Assembly (NCBI RefSeq): GCF_001894765.1
Contig: NZ_BCWV01000002.1
Location: 434,001 to 498,000 of the forward strand
From: Rhodococcoides corynebacterioides NBRC 14404
GTDB taxonomy: Bacteria; Actinomycetota; Actinomycetes; Mycobacteriales; Mycobacteriaceae
DNA length: 64,000 nt
Direction: 5' to 3'
Position 1 is the first letter of the stretch, and each line of letters begins with the position of its first letter. Positions 54,454-61,690 of this stretch are shown piece by piece. The notes under the pieces were generated by a model. The model did no database searches, had not been told where the DNA came from, and worked only from the letters and a program-made list of their open reading frames with translations. The position numbers and the translations under genes are program-made.

Positions 54454-55403
54454 GGGTCGCGGCGATCGACTGCGGCACCAATTCGATCCGCCTCCTGGTG
54501 GCCGATGTCGAGGCCGGCGGTGCCGGGCTGCGTGACCTGTCGCGGGAGATGCGCGTCGTCCGTCTCGGTCAGGGTGTCGACGCCACGGGCGCATTCGTCC
54601 CGGAGGCGATCGACCGCACGCGGGTGGCGCTGGCCGAGTACGTCGACATCATCGGTGGACTCGGCGGGGTCGACGCGGTGCGCATGGTGGCGACGTCCGC
54701 CACCCGTGACGCGGCGAATCGAGACCTGTTCTTCGACATGACGTCTCGACTCTTGGAGCCGGTGGCCGCCGGCGCCGTCGCCGAGGTGGTGACGGGTGAC
54801 GAGGAAGCCCGCTTGTCCTTCGCCGGTGCCGTCGGCGACCTCGATCCGGCGGACGGCCCGTTCCTCGTGGTCGACCTCGGCGGCGGTTCGACCGAACTCG
54901 TCCTCGGGGACGGGTCGGGGGTGAGCGCGGCGCACTCGGCCGACATCGGGTGCGTGCGACTGACCGAGCGATGCCTGGCGTCGGACCCACCCACCGCGGC
55001 CGAGATCGGTGCGGCGCGGGAGTTCGTCGCCGAGCGTCTGGCACCGGCCTTCGCGGCCGTGCCGGTCGCACAGGCGCGGACCTGGGTCGGTGTGGCCGGC
55101 ACGATGACCACCATCGCGGCCGTCGCGCAGGATCTCCCGGAGTACGACCCCGACCGAATTCATCTGTCTCGCATCGGCTTCGATGCGCTGCACGACGTAT
55201 GCGGCCGTCTGGTGGGCATGACGCGGGAGCGCCGTGCGGCCATCGGGTCGATGCATCCGGGACGGGTCGACGTGATCGGCGGTGGGTCGCTGGTCACTGC
55301 CGCCCTGGCGGACCACATCGGTGCGGAGTCGGGAATCGATTCGCTGGTGGTCAGCGAGCACGACATTCTCGACGGGATCGCCCTGTCGCTCGCGGTGAGT
55401 TAG
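54450..55403 (+). CDS. ppx: Ppx/GppA family phosphatase
   Basis: A 317-aa exopolyphosphatase/guanosine pentaphosphatase-type enzyme of the ASKHA fold (Rv1026-like): AAIDCGTNSIRLLVAD is phosphate loop 1, MVATSATRDAANR, GDEEARLSFAG, LVVDLGGGSTELVLG is phosphate loop 2, and VGVAGTMTTIAAVAQ. This short form lacks the C-terminal HD-like domains. In mycobacteria it hydrolyses short polyphosphate and thereby affects the stringent response. It is coupled to the DUF501 gene by a 4-bp overlap. Confidence 0.92.
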   Translation: MRVAAIDCGTNSIRLLVADVEAGGAGLRDLSREMRVVRLGQGVDATGAFVPEAIDRTRVALAEYVDIIGGLGGVDAVRMVATSATRDAANRDLFFDMTSRLLEPVAAGAVAEVVTGDEEARLSFAGAVGDLDPADGPFLVVDLGGGSTELVLGDGSGVSAAHSADIGCVRLTERCLASDPPTAAEIGAAREFVAERLAPAFAAVPVAQARTWVGVAGTMTTIAAVAQDLPEYDPDRIHLSRIGFDALHDVCGRLVGMTRERRAAIGSMHPGRVDVIGGGSLVTAALADHIGAESGIDSLVVSEHDILDGIALSLAVS

Positions 55404-55415
55404 ACGGGCGCGCCG

Positions 55416-56660
55416 TCAGGTCGACGGCGGTCCGGCTGCGAGCGACTCGCCGTGTGCGGTGCCGTGCCGCGCCCAATGAACGACGTTCCGACGCCAGTGT
55501 CCCAGAATGCCGCTGGCGATCTGTCGCAGGAAACGCGCCGTCACCAGTGCATTGCGGACGCGCCCGCGGTGCAGTGCGAAGTCCAGCGCGTGCGCGATCT
55601 CGGAGTCGCCCGCTCCGCGCGCTCGGAGATCCTCGAGGTTCTCGGTGGCGTAGATCCGTCCACCGTCGCCGCCGGCCGTGAGGTACATGCGCCGCACTTC
55701 CCGCGGGTCGATGTGGTGCGGGAGGGTGTCGCATCGGTCGAGGGCCGACAGGATGTCGAGGCCGATCATCGTGCGGAGGCACTTCTCGCATCGTCCGCAG
55801 TTGTAGTCGGTCGACAGATTCCACCAGCACACCCGCAGATGGGCCATGGCCGGGGCGGACTCGGCGAGCAGGGCCAACTTCTGGAGCCGACGGTCCGTGC
55901 CGTCGTGCACGATGTCGACGTCCGAGCTCGACCACAGCGGGTCGAGCTCGGGGTGAGTGCCGTAGGGAACGAGTCGGCTGTCGTCCTTCGATGCCGGAAT
56001 GTAGACGCGGTGAACGTGCGGTGCGAGGACGAGCGCGATGTGTGCCAGAAACGCTCCGTGCGCCCGGTGCTGCCAATTCGGTCCGAGCTTGTGATGCAGC
56101 TTCCGGATGTTGGTGCGGACCAGGATCAATTCCTTGCCGAGATCGCGTGCGGCCATGGCGGTTCGGCGCACCGTCTCGTCCCACAACTCGGTGTTGTCGA
56201 GACTGATGTCCAGTCCGTGCACCAGGACGACATGGGTGATCTCGTCGATGTTGCGGAGCGTCGAGTAGAAGGAGTCGACGCCACCGGAGAAGAAGCAGGC
56301 GACCCCGCGGTTCTCGGGCGGTGGCAGGCCGACCCGACGGCGAACGCCGACGTGAGTCCCGCCGTGGGCATCGGGATACCACGCCGTCAGCAGGTCCAGA
56401 GCGCGGCCGGCGCCGTCCAGCGCCTCGCCGTCCACCTCGGTGTCGGCGGGCCACTGCGTGTCGACGTCGTGGTCGGACATCGTGACCGTCAGCGTGGGGA
56501 GCCACGGGGTCGCGGTGACGTCGATCGGTACGTTGCTCTCGGTCCAGACGTCCACCGATCGCGATCCCAGTTCGACGGTGAGTTCGGTCCGTCGAGGCGT
56601 GGCGCGGACGTTGCGAACCGTGAGCCGTTGTGTCTTGTTGTTGATGTGCTTGCGCGCCAC
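55416..56660 (-). CDS. PP-loop ATPase-superfamily-like protein with CxxCxxC cluster (paralogue B)
   Basis: A 414-aa paralogue of the protein at 16416-17540. It has a canonical PP-loop FFSGGVDSF (residues 123-131), THVVLVHGLDI, KELILVRTNIR, YGTHPELDPLWSSS, APAM-HLRVC and YNCGRCEKC (Cys288, 291, 294). The cysteines probably bind Zn or an Fe-S cluster. An extra 60-residue basic C-terminal helix region (LHRGRVRNALVTARFLRQIA) is absent from paralogue A. The superfamily implies ATP-dependent adenylation, but the substrate is unknown. GTG 56660 has GAGGAT 5 nt upstream and aligns with paralogue A; ATG 56774 would add 38 Arg/Ser-rich residues. Confidence 0.7.
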   Translation of the reverse strand: MARKHINNKTQRLTVRNVRATPRRTELTVELGSRSVDVWTESNVPIDVTATPWLPTLTVTMSDHDVDTQWPADTEVDGEALDGAGRALDLLTAWYPDAHGGTHVGVRRRVGLPPPENRGVACFFSGGVDSFYSTLRNIDEITHVVLVHGLDISLDNTELWDETVRRTAMAARDLGKELILVRTNIRKLHHKLGPNWQHRAHGAFLAHIALVLAPHVHRVYIPASKDDSRLVPYGTHPELDPLWSSSDVDIVHDGTDRRLQKLALLAESAPAMAHLRVCWWNLSTDYNCGRCEKCLRTMIGLDILSALDRCDTLPHHIDPREVRRMYLTAGGDGGRIYATENLEDLRARGAGDSEIAHALDFALHRGRVRNALVTARFLRQIASGILGHWRRNVVHWARHGTAHGESLAAGPPST

Positions 56661-56786
56661 GAGATCCTCGACGAAGTGGGTGATGGGTTCGGAAGTCCGA
56701 CGTCGTCGGGAACCCGATGTCCCGGTACCGACCGAGGAGTACGGTAACAGAGGTCGGGGGTCGACCCATGACACACCGGCGAACGT

Positions 56787-56810
56787 GCCCGCGGATCGGC
56801 CCGCGGATCA
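56787..56810. repeat. 12-bp tandem repeat upstream of PP-loop paralogue B
   Basis: GCCCGCGGATC followed by G (56787-56798) and by A (56799-56810) are head to tail. They lie about 127 bp upstream of the PP-loop start. The sequence does not match the 25-bp repeats in front of paralogue A. Confidence 0.6.
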
Positions 56811-56838
56811 GGCCGGCATGCGGGCGGCGACGGTCGAG

Positions 56839-57129
56839 TCAGCTTCCGACGATGCGTCGAAGCTCGGCCACGTGCGCGTCGTAGGCGGATTTGCCCTCCG
56901 GCGTCATCGAAGCGCTGGTGCGGACGCGGGAGTTGCTGGTGGCCTTGCGGATTCGGATGTGGCCGGCGTCCTCGAGCGTCTTGAGATGCTTGCTCAGCAC
57001 CGACTCGCTCACGTCGAGATGACCGCGCAGGGTGGCGAACTCCATCGCGGTCACCGGCGCGAGCAGAGCGCAGATCTGGAGCCGGAGCGGTGCGTGGATG
57101 ACGGGATCGAACGCGGGGGTCGCCGTCAC
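56839..57129 (-). CDS. Winged-helix transcriptional regulator (HTH_34/ArsR-like)
   Basis: A 96-aa single-domain regulator: PVIHAPLRLQICALLAPVTAMEFATLRGHLDVSESVLSKHLKTLEDAGHIRIRKA is a winged helix with recognition helix SESVLSKHLKTLE. No metal-binding cysteines are seen, so it is not a classic ArsR metal sensor. GTG 57129 overlaps the stop codon of the 2TM gene upstream (GTGA), so the pair is coupled and probably autoregulated through the twin sites at 57602-57646. Confidence 0.85.
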   Translation of the reverse strand: MTATPAFDPVIHAPLRLQICALLAPVTAMEFATLRGHLDVSESVLSKHLKTLEDAGHIRIRKATSNSRVRTSASMTPEGKSAYDAHVAELRRIVGS

Positions 57130-57575
57130 GCCGACTCCCGCAGTTCCTGCTCGTAGGCCGCGTCCCAGCGGAAGCCGAGCCAGGTCATGGTCGGCACGGC
57201 GATCACGGCGAGGACCAGGCTCGCGCCGTGGAGGTGCAGTGCCCATTCCGCGGCGAGGGATGCCGCGAACCCGCCGCCGCCGATCGCGCCGGCCGTGACC
57301 GAGTAGCGGCGTGCGGGGCGATGGTCGAGTCCGTTGATCCACATGCCCTTCGATCGCTTGTACCAGGTCATCAGACCCCACAGGATCAGGAAGAACGCCA
57401 CGTAGACCACCGCGACCACCCAGAAGCTGTTCCAGAACGGGGAGGCGATCAGAACGCCGGCCGTCAGCGCCAGGATCAGGTGGTAGCCGCGTGGCGCCGC
57501 TGCCTGCTCGGCCAGCTTGTCGCGCTGGGCCTGTACCGCGGCGAGGGCGTCGGCGGGGGAGAAGTCGTCACTCAT
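57126..57575 (-). CDS. 2TM-domain-like membrane protein
   Basis: A 149-aa membrane protein. A short N-terminal helix (ADALAAVQAQRDKLAEQ) precedes four hydrophobic segments (about residues 31-47, 52-68, 93-110, 117-133). The first pair with FWVVAVVYVAFFLILWGLMTWYKR resembles the 2TM domain often encoded beside this type of winged-helix regulator in actinobacteria. The function is unknown. ATG 57575 has GAGGAGG 5 nt upstream. Its promoter carries two copies of a CTTTCC dyad. Confidence 0.7.
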   Translation of the reverse strand: MSDDFSPADALAAVQAQRDKLAEQAAAPRGYHLILALTAGVLIASPFWNSFWVVAVVYVAFFLILWGLMTWYKRSKGMWINGLDHRPARRYSVTAGAIGGGGFAASLAAEWALHLHGASLVLAVIAVPTMTWLGFRWDAAYEQELRESA

Positions 57576-57601
57576 CGTGCCTCCTCGGTGTCGAACCGTG
57601 T

Positions 57602-57646
57602 CTTTCCGATACGGAAAGTGAACCACTGACTTTCCGACTTGGCAAG
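57602..57646. promoter_or_regulatory. Twin operators upstream of 2TM/HTH pair
   Basis: Site 1 (57602-57618) is a perfect CTTTCCG-ATA-CGGAAAG palindrome. Site 2 (57630-57646) is CTTTCCG-ACT-TGGCAAG, with two arm mismatches. Both are followed by TGAAC, and the 22-bp units are identical at 18 positions, 28 bp apart. They lie between the 2TM gene and the divergent sulfurtransferase, 27-71 bp from the 2TM start. Confidence 0.7.
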
Positions 57647-57674
57647 TGAACGGTTGCGGCCGCCCTGCGCGCCC

Positions 57675-57680
57675 TAGGCT
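57675..57680 (+). promoter_or_regulatory. -10 box for leaderless sulfurtransferase transcript
   Basis: TAGGCT ends 7 nt before ATG 57688; TTGCGG (57654-57659) is a possible -35 with a 15-bp spacer. Operator site 2 abuts the -35, so the HTH protein could also influence this gene. Confidence 0.5.
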
Positions 57681-57687
57681 CGGGTCC

Positions 57688-58518
57688 ATGACCGATATCC
57701 TCGTGAGCGTGTCCGAGCTGGCGTCCTCGCTCGAACGGAACCCACCCGTCCTGCTCGACGTCCGCTGGGCTCTCGGACGGACCGACGGCCGCGAGCGCTA
57801 CCGCGAGCAGCACATCCCCACCGCGGTGTACGTCGACCTACCCACCGAACTCTCGGGACCGGGTCTGCCCACCGATGGTCGGCACCCCCTTCCCGACATC
57901 GCCGACCTGCAGGCGTCGGCGCGTCGCTGGGGCATCGGCACGGACACTCCCGTCGTGGTCTACGACGCCACCGGTAATCAGGCCGCGGCGCGCGCGTGGT
58001 GGTTGCTGCGGTGGGCCGGGCACGACGACGTACGCCTGCTCGACGGGGGACTGACCGCCTGGCAGGACGCCGGCCTTCCCGTGCGCTCGGGCGACGAGTC
58101 CCCCCGAGCGGAGGGCGATGTCGTCCTGCGCGGCGGCTCGATGCCGACCGTGACCGCCGACGACGCGGCCGAGTTCTCCGGCACCCTGCTCGACGCGCGG
58201 GCGGGGGAGCGGTACCGGGGTGAGGTCGAGCCGATGGACCCGCGTGCGGGCCACATTCCGGGCGCAGTCAGCGCCCCGACCGCGGAGAACGTGGGCCCGG
58301 ACGGGCGGTTCCGATCTCGGGCGGAGCTACGAGACCGATTCACGAGCCTGGGCATTCGGCCCGGCGACAGCGTCGGGGTGTACTGCGGGTCGGGGGTCAC
58401 GGCGGCGCACGAGGTGGCCGCGCTCGCCCTCGCCGGGATCGACGCCGCACTCTTCCCCGGCTCCTGGTCGGCGTGGTCGTCGGATCCGAACCGCCCGGTG
58501 GCCACAGGACCGGAGTGA
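57688..58518 (+). CDS. Rhodanese-type sulfurtransferase (SseA-like)
   Basis: A 276-aa two-domain rhodanese. The N-terminal inactive domain (residues 1-130) has LLDVRWALG and HIPTAVYVDLP. The C-terminal domain (150-276) ends with the catalytic loop VYCGSGVTAAH, with Cys233. The CGSGVTA loop is typical of thiosulfate or 3-mercaptopyruvate:cyanide sulfurtransferases. It would move sulfane sulfur to thiols or cyanide in the cytosol. ATG 57688 follows the -10 by 7 nt. Confidence 0.92.
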   Translation: MTDILVSVSELASSLERNPPVLLDVRWALGRTDGRERYREQHIPTAVYVDLPTELSGPGLPTDGRHPLPDIADLQASARRWGIGTDTPVVVYDATGNQAAARAWWLLRWAGHDDVRLLDGGLTAWQDAGLPVRSGDESPRAEGDVVLRGGSMPTVTADDAAEFSGTLLDARAGERYRGEVEPMDPRAGHIPGAVSAPTAENVGPDGRFRSRAELRDRFTSLGIRPGDSVGVYCGSGVTAAHEVAALALAGIDAALFPGSWSAWSSDPNRPVATGPE

Positions 58519-58579
58519 GGTTCGGACCGGTCCCGGTGGGGCATGCCCATGCGGTACCCCACCCCATCAGGAGGCTCCG

Positions 58580-58714
58580 ATGACCATGCCCAGTGACGCT
58601 GCCGACGCCGTCCCGTCGAGCGGGAGCAACGACGGCCCGCGGGACTCGTCGCACGAGGACGAGCGGGGCGCCGTCGTCGACGAGCAGAACGTGCCGCACC
58701 CCGACGCCGACTGA
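58580..58714 (+). CDS. Small acidic hypothetical protein (44 aa)
   Basis: A short ORF, MTMPSDAADAVPSSGSN then an Asp/Glu/Ser/His-rich stretch to HPDAD. It has a perfect AGGAGG (58569-58574) 5 nt before ATG 58580. It is probably disordered and has no domain. It starts 61 bp after the sulfurtransferase stop and may be cotranscribed with it. The strong ribosome-binding site is the main support. Confidence 0.55.
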   Translation: MTMPSDAADAVPSSGSNDGPRDSSHEDERGAVVDEQNVPHPDAD

Positions 58715-58721
58715 CTCTCCG

Positions 58722-60080
58722 TCAGGCCGGAGCCGCCACTGCCCGAGGCGTGGGGGTCAGGCTCGCGGCGGGGAGCCCGAGGTGCTCGCGCAGCGTGGTG
58801 CCGGTGTACTCGGTGCGGAACAGTCCGCGTCGACGCAGCTCCGGCACCACCTGATCGACGAAATCGTCGAACGTGCCGGGCGCCTGCGCGGCCGACAGGA
58901 TGTAGCCGTCCGCCTCGCCGCCCCGGAAGCCCTCCTCGATGAGATCGGCTATGTCGGAGGCGGTTCCGACGAACTGCGGTAGCAACACCCCCTGCGCGTA
59001 GAGCTTGCCGACGTCCCGCAGGGTCAGCGAGTCCCGATCGCTCAGACGCCGCGCGAGATCGAACAGGCCTTGACTGCCCGGAACGACGACGTCGGTGACC
59101 GGGGCATCGAGGTCGTACTGCGAGAAGTCGTGATCGGTGTGCACCGAGAGGGTGATCAGGCCGGAGATGGGATCGGCCAGGTCGTTGTGGAAGGCCTGCT
59201 TCTCCCGGGCGATCGACTCGGTCTCGCCGACGAACGGAACGAACGACGGGAAGATCTTCAGGTGGTCGGGGTTACGGCCGAGGTTCGAGGCGCGGGACTT
59301 CACGTCGTCGTAGTACGCCCGTCGTCCCTCGGGAGTCGGGTCGATCTCGAAGATCGCATCCGCCCACCGTGCCGCGAAATCTTTTCCGGTGGAGGACGAT
59401 CCGGCCTGGAAGATCACCGGCCTGCTCTGCGGTGAGTGCGGCACCGTCAGCGGACCGCGGCTCCGGAAGAACCGCCCGGCGTGGTCGACGGTGTGCACCT
59501 TGCTCGGGTCCGCGAAGACACCGGCGCCCTTGTTCTGCACCAGCGCGTCACGATCCCAGCTGCCCCACAGGTCGTAGGCGAGCTCGAGGAACTCGTGCGC
59601 ACGGTCGTAGCGCTGATCGTGCGGAAGGTGATCGAGCTGCCCGAAGTTCTGTGCTTCGGCCTGGTTCAGGGACGTGACCACGTTCCACCCCGCCCGGCCC
59701 CGCGACAGATGGTCGAGCGTCGCGAAGATACGGGCCACTTCGTAGGGGTGGAAGTACGTGGTGGACTTGGTGATAGCGAGTCCGATGCGCTCGGTCACCG
59801 AGGCGAGCGTGGCCGCCACCAACGACGGGTCGATGGTCGCCGACGCCTGGGTGCCGCTGCGGAGCGGAACAGCGATGTCGTCGCCGTAGCGGACGGGCGT
59901 CGCCAACAGGTCGGCGAAGAAGAGGAAGTCGAAGGTTCCGCGCTCGAGGGTGCGGGCGACGCGGGTGTAGTAGTCCGGGCCGAGGTAGTCGGTTTCCGAC
60001 GCCGGGTGGCGCCACGCGGCATGAGAATGCGTGACGTGGGAGGCGATGAGGAAGCCGGCGAGGTGCAGTTCGCGGGACAC
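58722..60080 (-). CDS. NtaA/SnaA/DszA family flavin-dependent monooxygenase
   Basis: A 452-aa class C (LLM-fold) monooxygenase needing FMNH2. Family blocks: LHLAGFLIASHVTHSHAAWRHP, FDFLFFADLLA, NVVTSLNQAEAQNFG (core flavin region), DRYDRAHEFLEL-like QRYDRAHEFLELAYDLW, and GRFFRSRGPLTVPHSPQSRPVIFQAGSS. Members oxidise nitrilotriacetate, sulfones or other xenobiotics; the substrate here is unknown. No flavin reductase is adjacent, so reduced FMN must come from elsewhere. GTG 60080 has AGGAG 5 nt upstream. It lies 89 bp downstream of the P450 and is probably cotranscribed. Confidence 0.9.
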   Translation of the reverse strand: MSRELHLAGFLIASHVTHSHAAWRHPASETDYLGPDYYTRVARTLERGTFDFLFFADLLATPVRYGDDIAVPLRSGTQASATIDPSLVAATLASVTERIGLAITKSTTYFHPYEVARIFATLDHLSRGRAGWNVVTSLNQAEAQNFGQLDHLPHDQRYDRAHEFLELAYDLWGSWDRDALVQNKGAGVFADPSKVHTVDHAGRFFRSRGPLTVPHSPQSRPVIFQAGSSSTGKDFAARWADAIFEIDPTPEGRRAYYDDVKSRASNLGRNPDHLKIFPSFVPFVGETESIAREKQAFHNDLADPISGLITLSVHTDHDFSQYDLDAPVTDVVVPGSQGLFDLARRLSDRDSLTLRDVGKLYAQGVLLPQFVGTASDIADLIEEGFRGGEADGYILSAAQAPGTFDDFVDQVVPELRRRGLFRTEYTGTTLREHLGLPAASLTPTPRAVAAPA

Positions 60081-60169
60081 GGATTCTCCTGACGGAAGGG
60101 GACGGGCTCCCGTGCAGACTTCTCGACGCCGGTCGACGTGTCAGCGGTTGTACTCGCCGTGAGTTCCAT

Positions 60170-61555
60170 TCACCGCCCGCGTGGGGAGACCTGTACCTCG
60201 AACCCCTTCGGCATCAACGTGAGGCGCTCTTCCACGCGCAGTCGGTAGTTCGGGTCGGGTCGCACGTCCACGTTCTGCAACACGGTGCCGAGGACGATCA
60301 TGGCCTCGTGCAGCGCGAACTGACGGCCGATGCAGGCGCGCTCACCGGTGCCGAAGGGCTTGTACGCCTGCGCGGGGCGGCTGCGCACCGCCGCGGAGAG
60401 GAAGCGGTCCGGATCGAACTCGTCGGTGTTCGCACCCCACACCGGATCTCGATGCAGTCCGGGGATGAGCACCATGGCCCACTCGCCTCGACGCATGCGA
60501 TACCCGTCACCGATCACGGTGTCCGTCAGCGCTTCTCGCGCGTAGCCGGGCGCCGTCGGCCACAGCCGCAGAGCCTCGTCCAGGATACGGCGAACCAACC
60601 GCGCCTTGGCGACGCGCTCGAACGTCGGGGGTTCGTCGCCCCACACCTCGTCGATCTCCGCGCGCGCCCGCTCCCACAGCTCCGGATCGCGCGAGAGGTA
60701 GTACAGCGCGAACGACAGGGCACCCGAGGTGGTTTCGTGTCCGGCGATGAGAAACGTCAGTATCTGGTGCCGGATGTTGACCTCGTCGAGGGCATTGGGG
60801 TCCGCGTCGCGCGCGGCCGTCAGCATGATGTCCAGGAGGTCGTTCTCCGCGCCGACGCCGTGGTCTCGCCGGGTTCGGACGATGTCGTCGATGACGTCGG
60901 CCAGGTAGGCCTTGTCCTGCTCGTTGCGGCGGTCGCGGTCACGGAACCACAGGTCGCTCAGCACGGGGACCGTGATCACCGCCCGGCGCTGATTGTGCGT
61001 CAGCGTTCGCACCATGGCACCGACGAAGGGGTGCCGTTCGGTGCGGGTGAACGAATCGAAGGAGTAGCTGAAGGCCGTACGCCCGATGGTCTCGAGGGTC
61101 AGCTTGGTCATGTCCGCGGAGACGTCGACGTGATCACGGGTTCGCCAGTACGACATCAGTTCTCCGGCCACCTCGACCATCGTGTCGTGGTAGGTCCGCA
61201 TCGCTGCTTGCGTGAAGGCCGGTCGCAGCAGATCGTGCGCCTTGCGCCAGTTCGGCTCGTCCGAGTACGCGGTGAAGAGACCGTCGCCGCCGATCGACCG
61301 CAGGCCCGCCACCGCCGGGGCGAGGTGCTTGGTGAAGCGCCTCTCGTCGTTCAGGTCGGTCACCAGGTCGACCCCGCTGACGACGACGAACCGATTGCCG
61401 AGGACCACCCGCTCGAAAATGGGTCCGAGCTCGCGGGCGAGTCGGATGGAGTCCTGCACGGGCGTCGCGACGTGGACGCCGAGGACGTCACCGAGCACCG
61501 GCAGGCGGCGCGGCGGGTGCGGGAGCGAGACGTCGGGAGCGAGGGTGGTGGCCAC
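60170..61555 (-). CDS. Cytochrome P450, CYP102-like heme domain without reductase
   Basis: A 461-aa P450 closely resembling the heme domain of the CYP102 (P450 BM3) fatty-acid hydroxylases: GGDGLFTAY, NWRKAHDLLRPAFTQAAM, the I-helix FLIAGHETTSGALSFALY (residues 271-277), ALRLWPTAP (ExxR Glu327/Arg330), and the heme loop FGTGERACIG with Cys408. It ends where the BM3 linker would begin; no FMN/FAD reductase domain follows or is encoded nearby. GTG 61555 (GAAGGGG 8 nt upstream) is preferred because the upstream TTG at 61600 is inside the operator. The electron donor and substrate are unknown; long-chain fatty acids are a family guess. Confidence 0.9.
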   Translation of the reverse strand: MATTLAPDVSLPHPPRRLPVLGDVLGVHVATPVQDSIRLARELGPIFERVVLGNRFVVVSGVDLVTDLNDERRFTKHLAPAVAGLRSIGGDGLFTAYSDEPNWRKAHDLLRPAFTQAAMRTYHDTMVEVAGELMSYWRTRDHVDVSADMTKLTLETIGRTAFSYSFDSFTRTERHPFVGAMVRTLTHNQRRAVITVPVLSDLWFRDRDRRNEQDKAYLADVIDDIVRTRRDHGVGAENDLLDIMLTAARDADPNALDEVNIRHQILTFLIAGHETTSGALSFALYYLSRDPELWERARAEIDEVWGDEPPTFERVAKARLVRRILDEALRLWPTAPGYAREALTDTVIGDGYRMRRGEWAMVLIPGLHRDPVWGANTDEFDPDRFLSAAVRSRPAQAYKPFGTGERACIGRQFALHEAMIVLGTVLQNVDVRPDPNYRLRVEERLTLMPKGFEVQVSPRGR

Positions 61556-61577
61556 GGCGCGGACCCCTTCGGGGAGG

Positions 61578-61601
61578 CTTGTTGAAGGTTCGTTCAACAA
61601 G
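61578..61601. promoter_or_regulatory. 24-bp perfect operator of the P450 promoter
   Basis: CTTGTTGAA-N6-TTCAACAAG has perfect 9-bp arms (10 bp if the flanking G and C are counted). It covers the predicted P450 transcription start (about 61597). The size and symmetry are those of a TetR operator, and a tetR gene begins 90 bp away on the other strand. Confidence 0.8.
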
Positions 61602-61603
61602 CG

Positions 61604-61631
61604 ACGCTACTCACCGGGTGCGCACTGTCAA
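61604..61631 (-). promoter_or_regulatory. Sigma-A-type promoter of the P450/monooxygenase operon
   Basis: On the minus strand a perfect -35 TTGACA (61631-61626), a 16-bp spacer and TAGCGT (61609-61604) are followed by the operator. This is the most canonical promoter in the window. Confidence 0.75.
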
Positions 61632-61690
61632 GGGTTGTCCGGAGCTGTCGAGGGCTGTAGGGGCGGCCGGCCGAGTATGTTCGGAGAACC

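Noticed and set aside
60081..60169. Leader peptide before the DszA-type gene
   Set aside because: An ATG three bases after the P450 stop opens a frame, but it has no ribosome-binding site and no run of Cys or other regulatory codons, and it simply runs on into the next gene out of frame.
61556..61600. TTG 61600 as start of the P450
   Set aside because: It lies inside the operator and next to the -10 box; GTG 61555 has a Shine-Dalgarno and gives the normal CYP102 heme-domain N-terminus.
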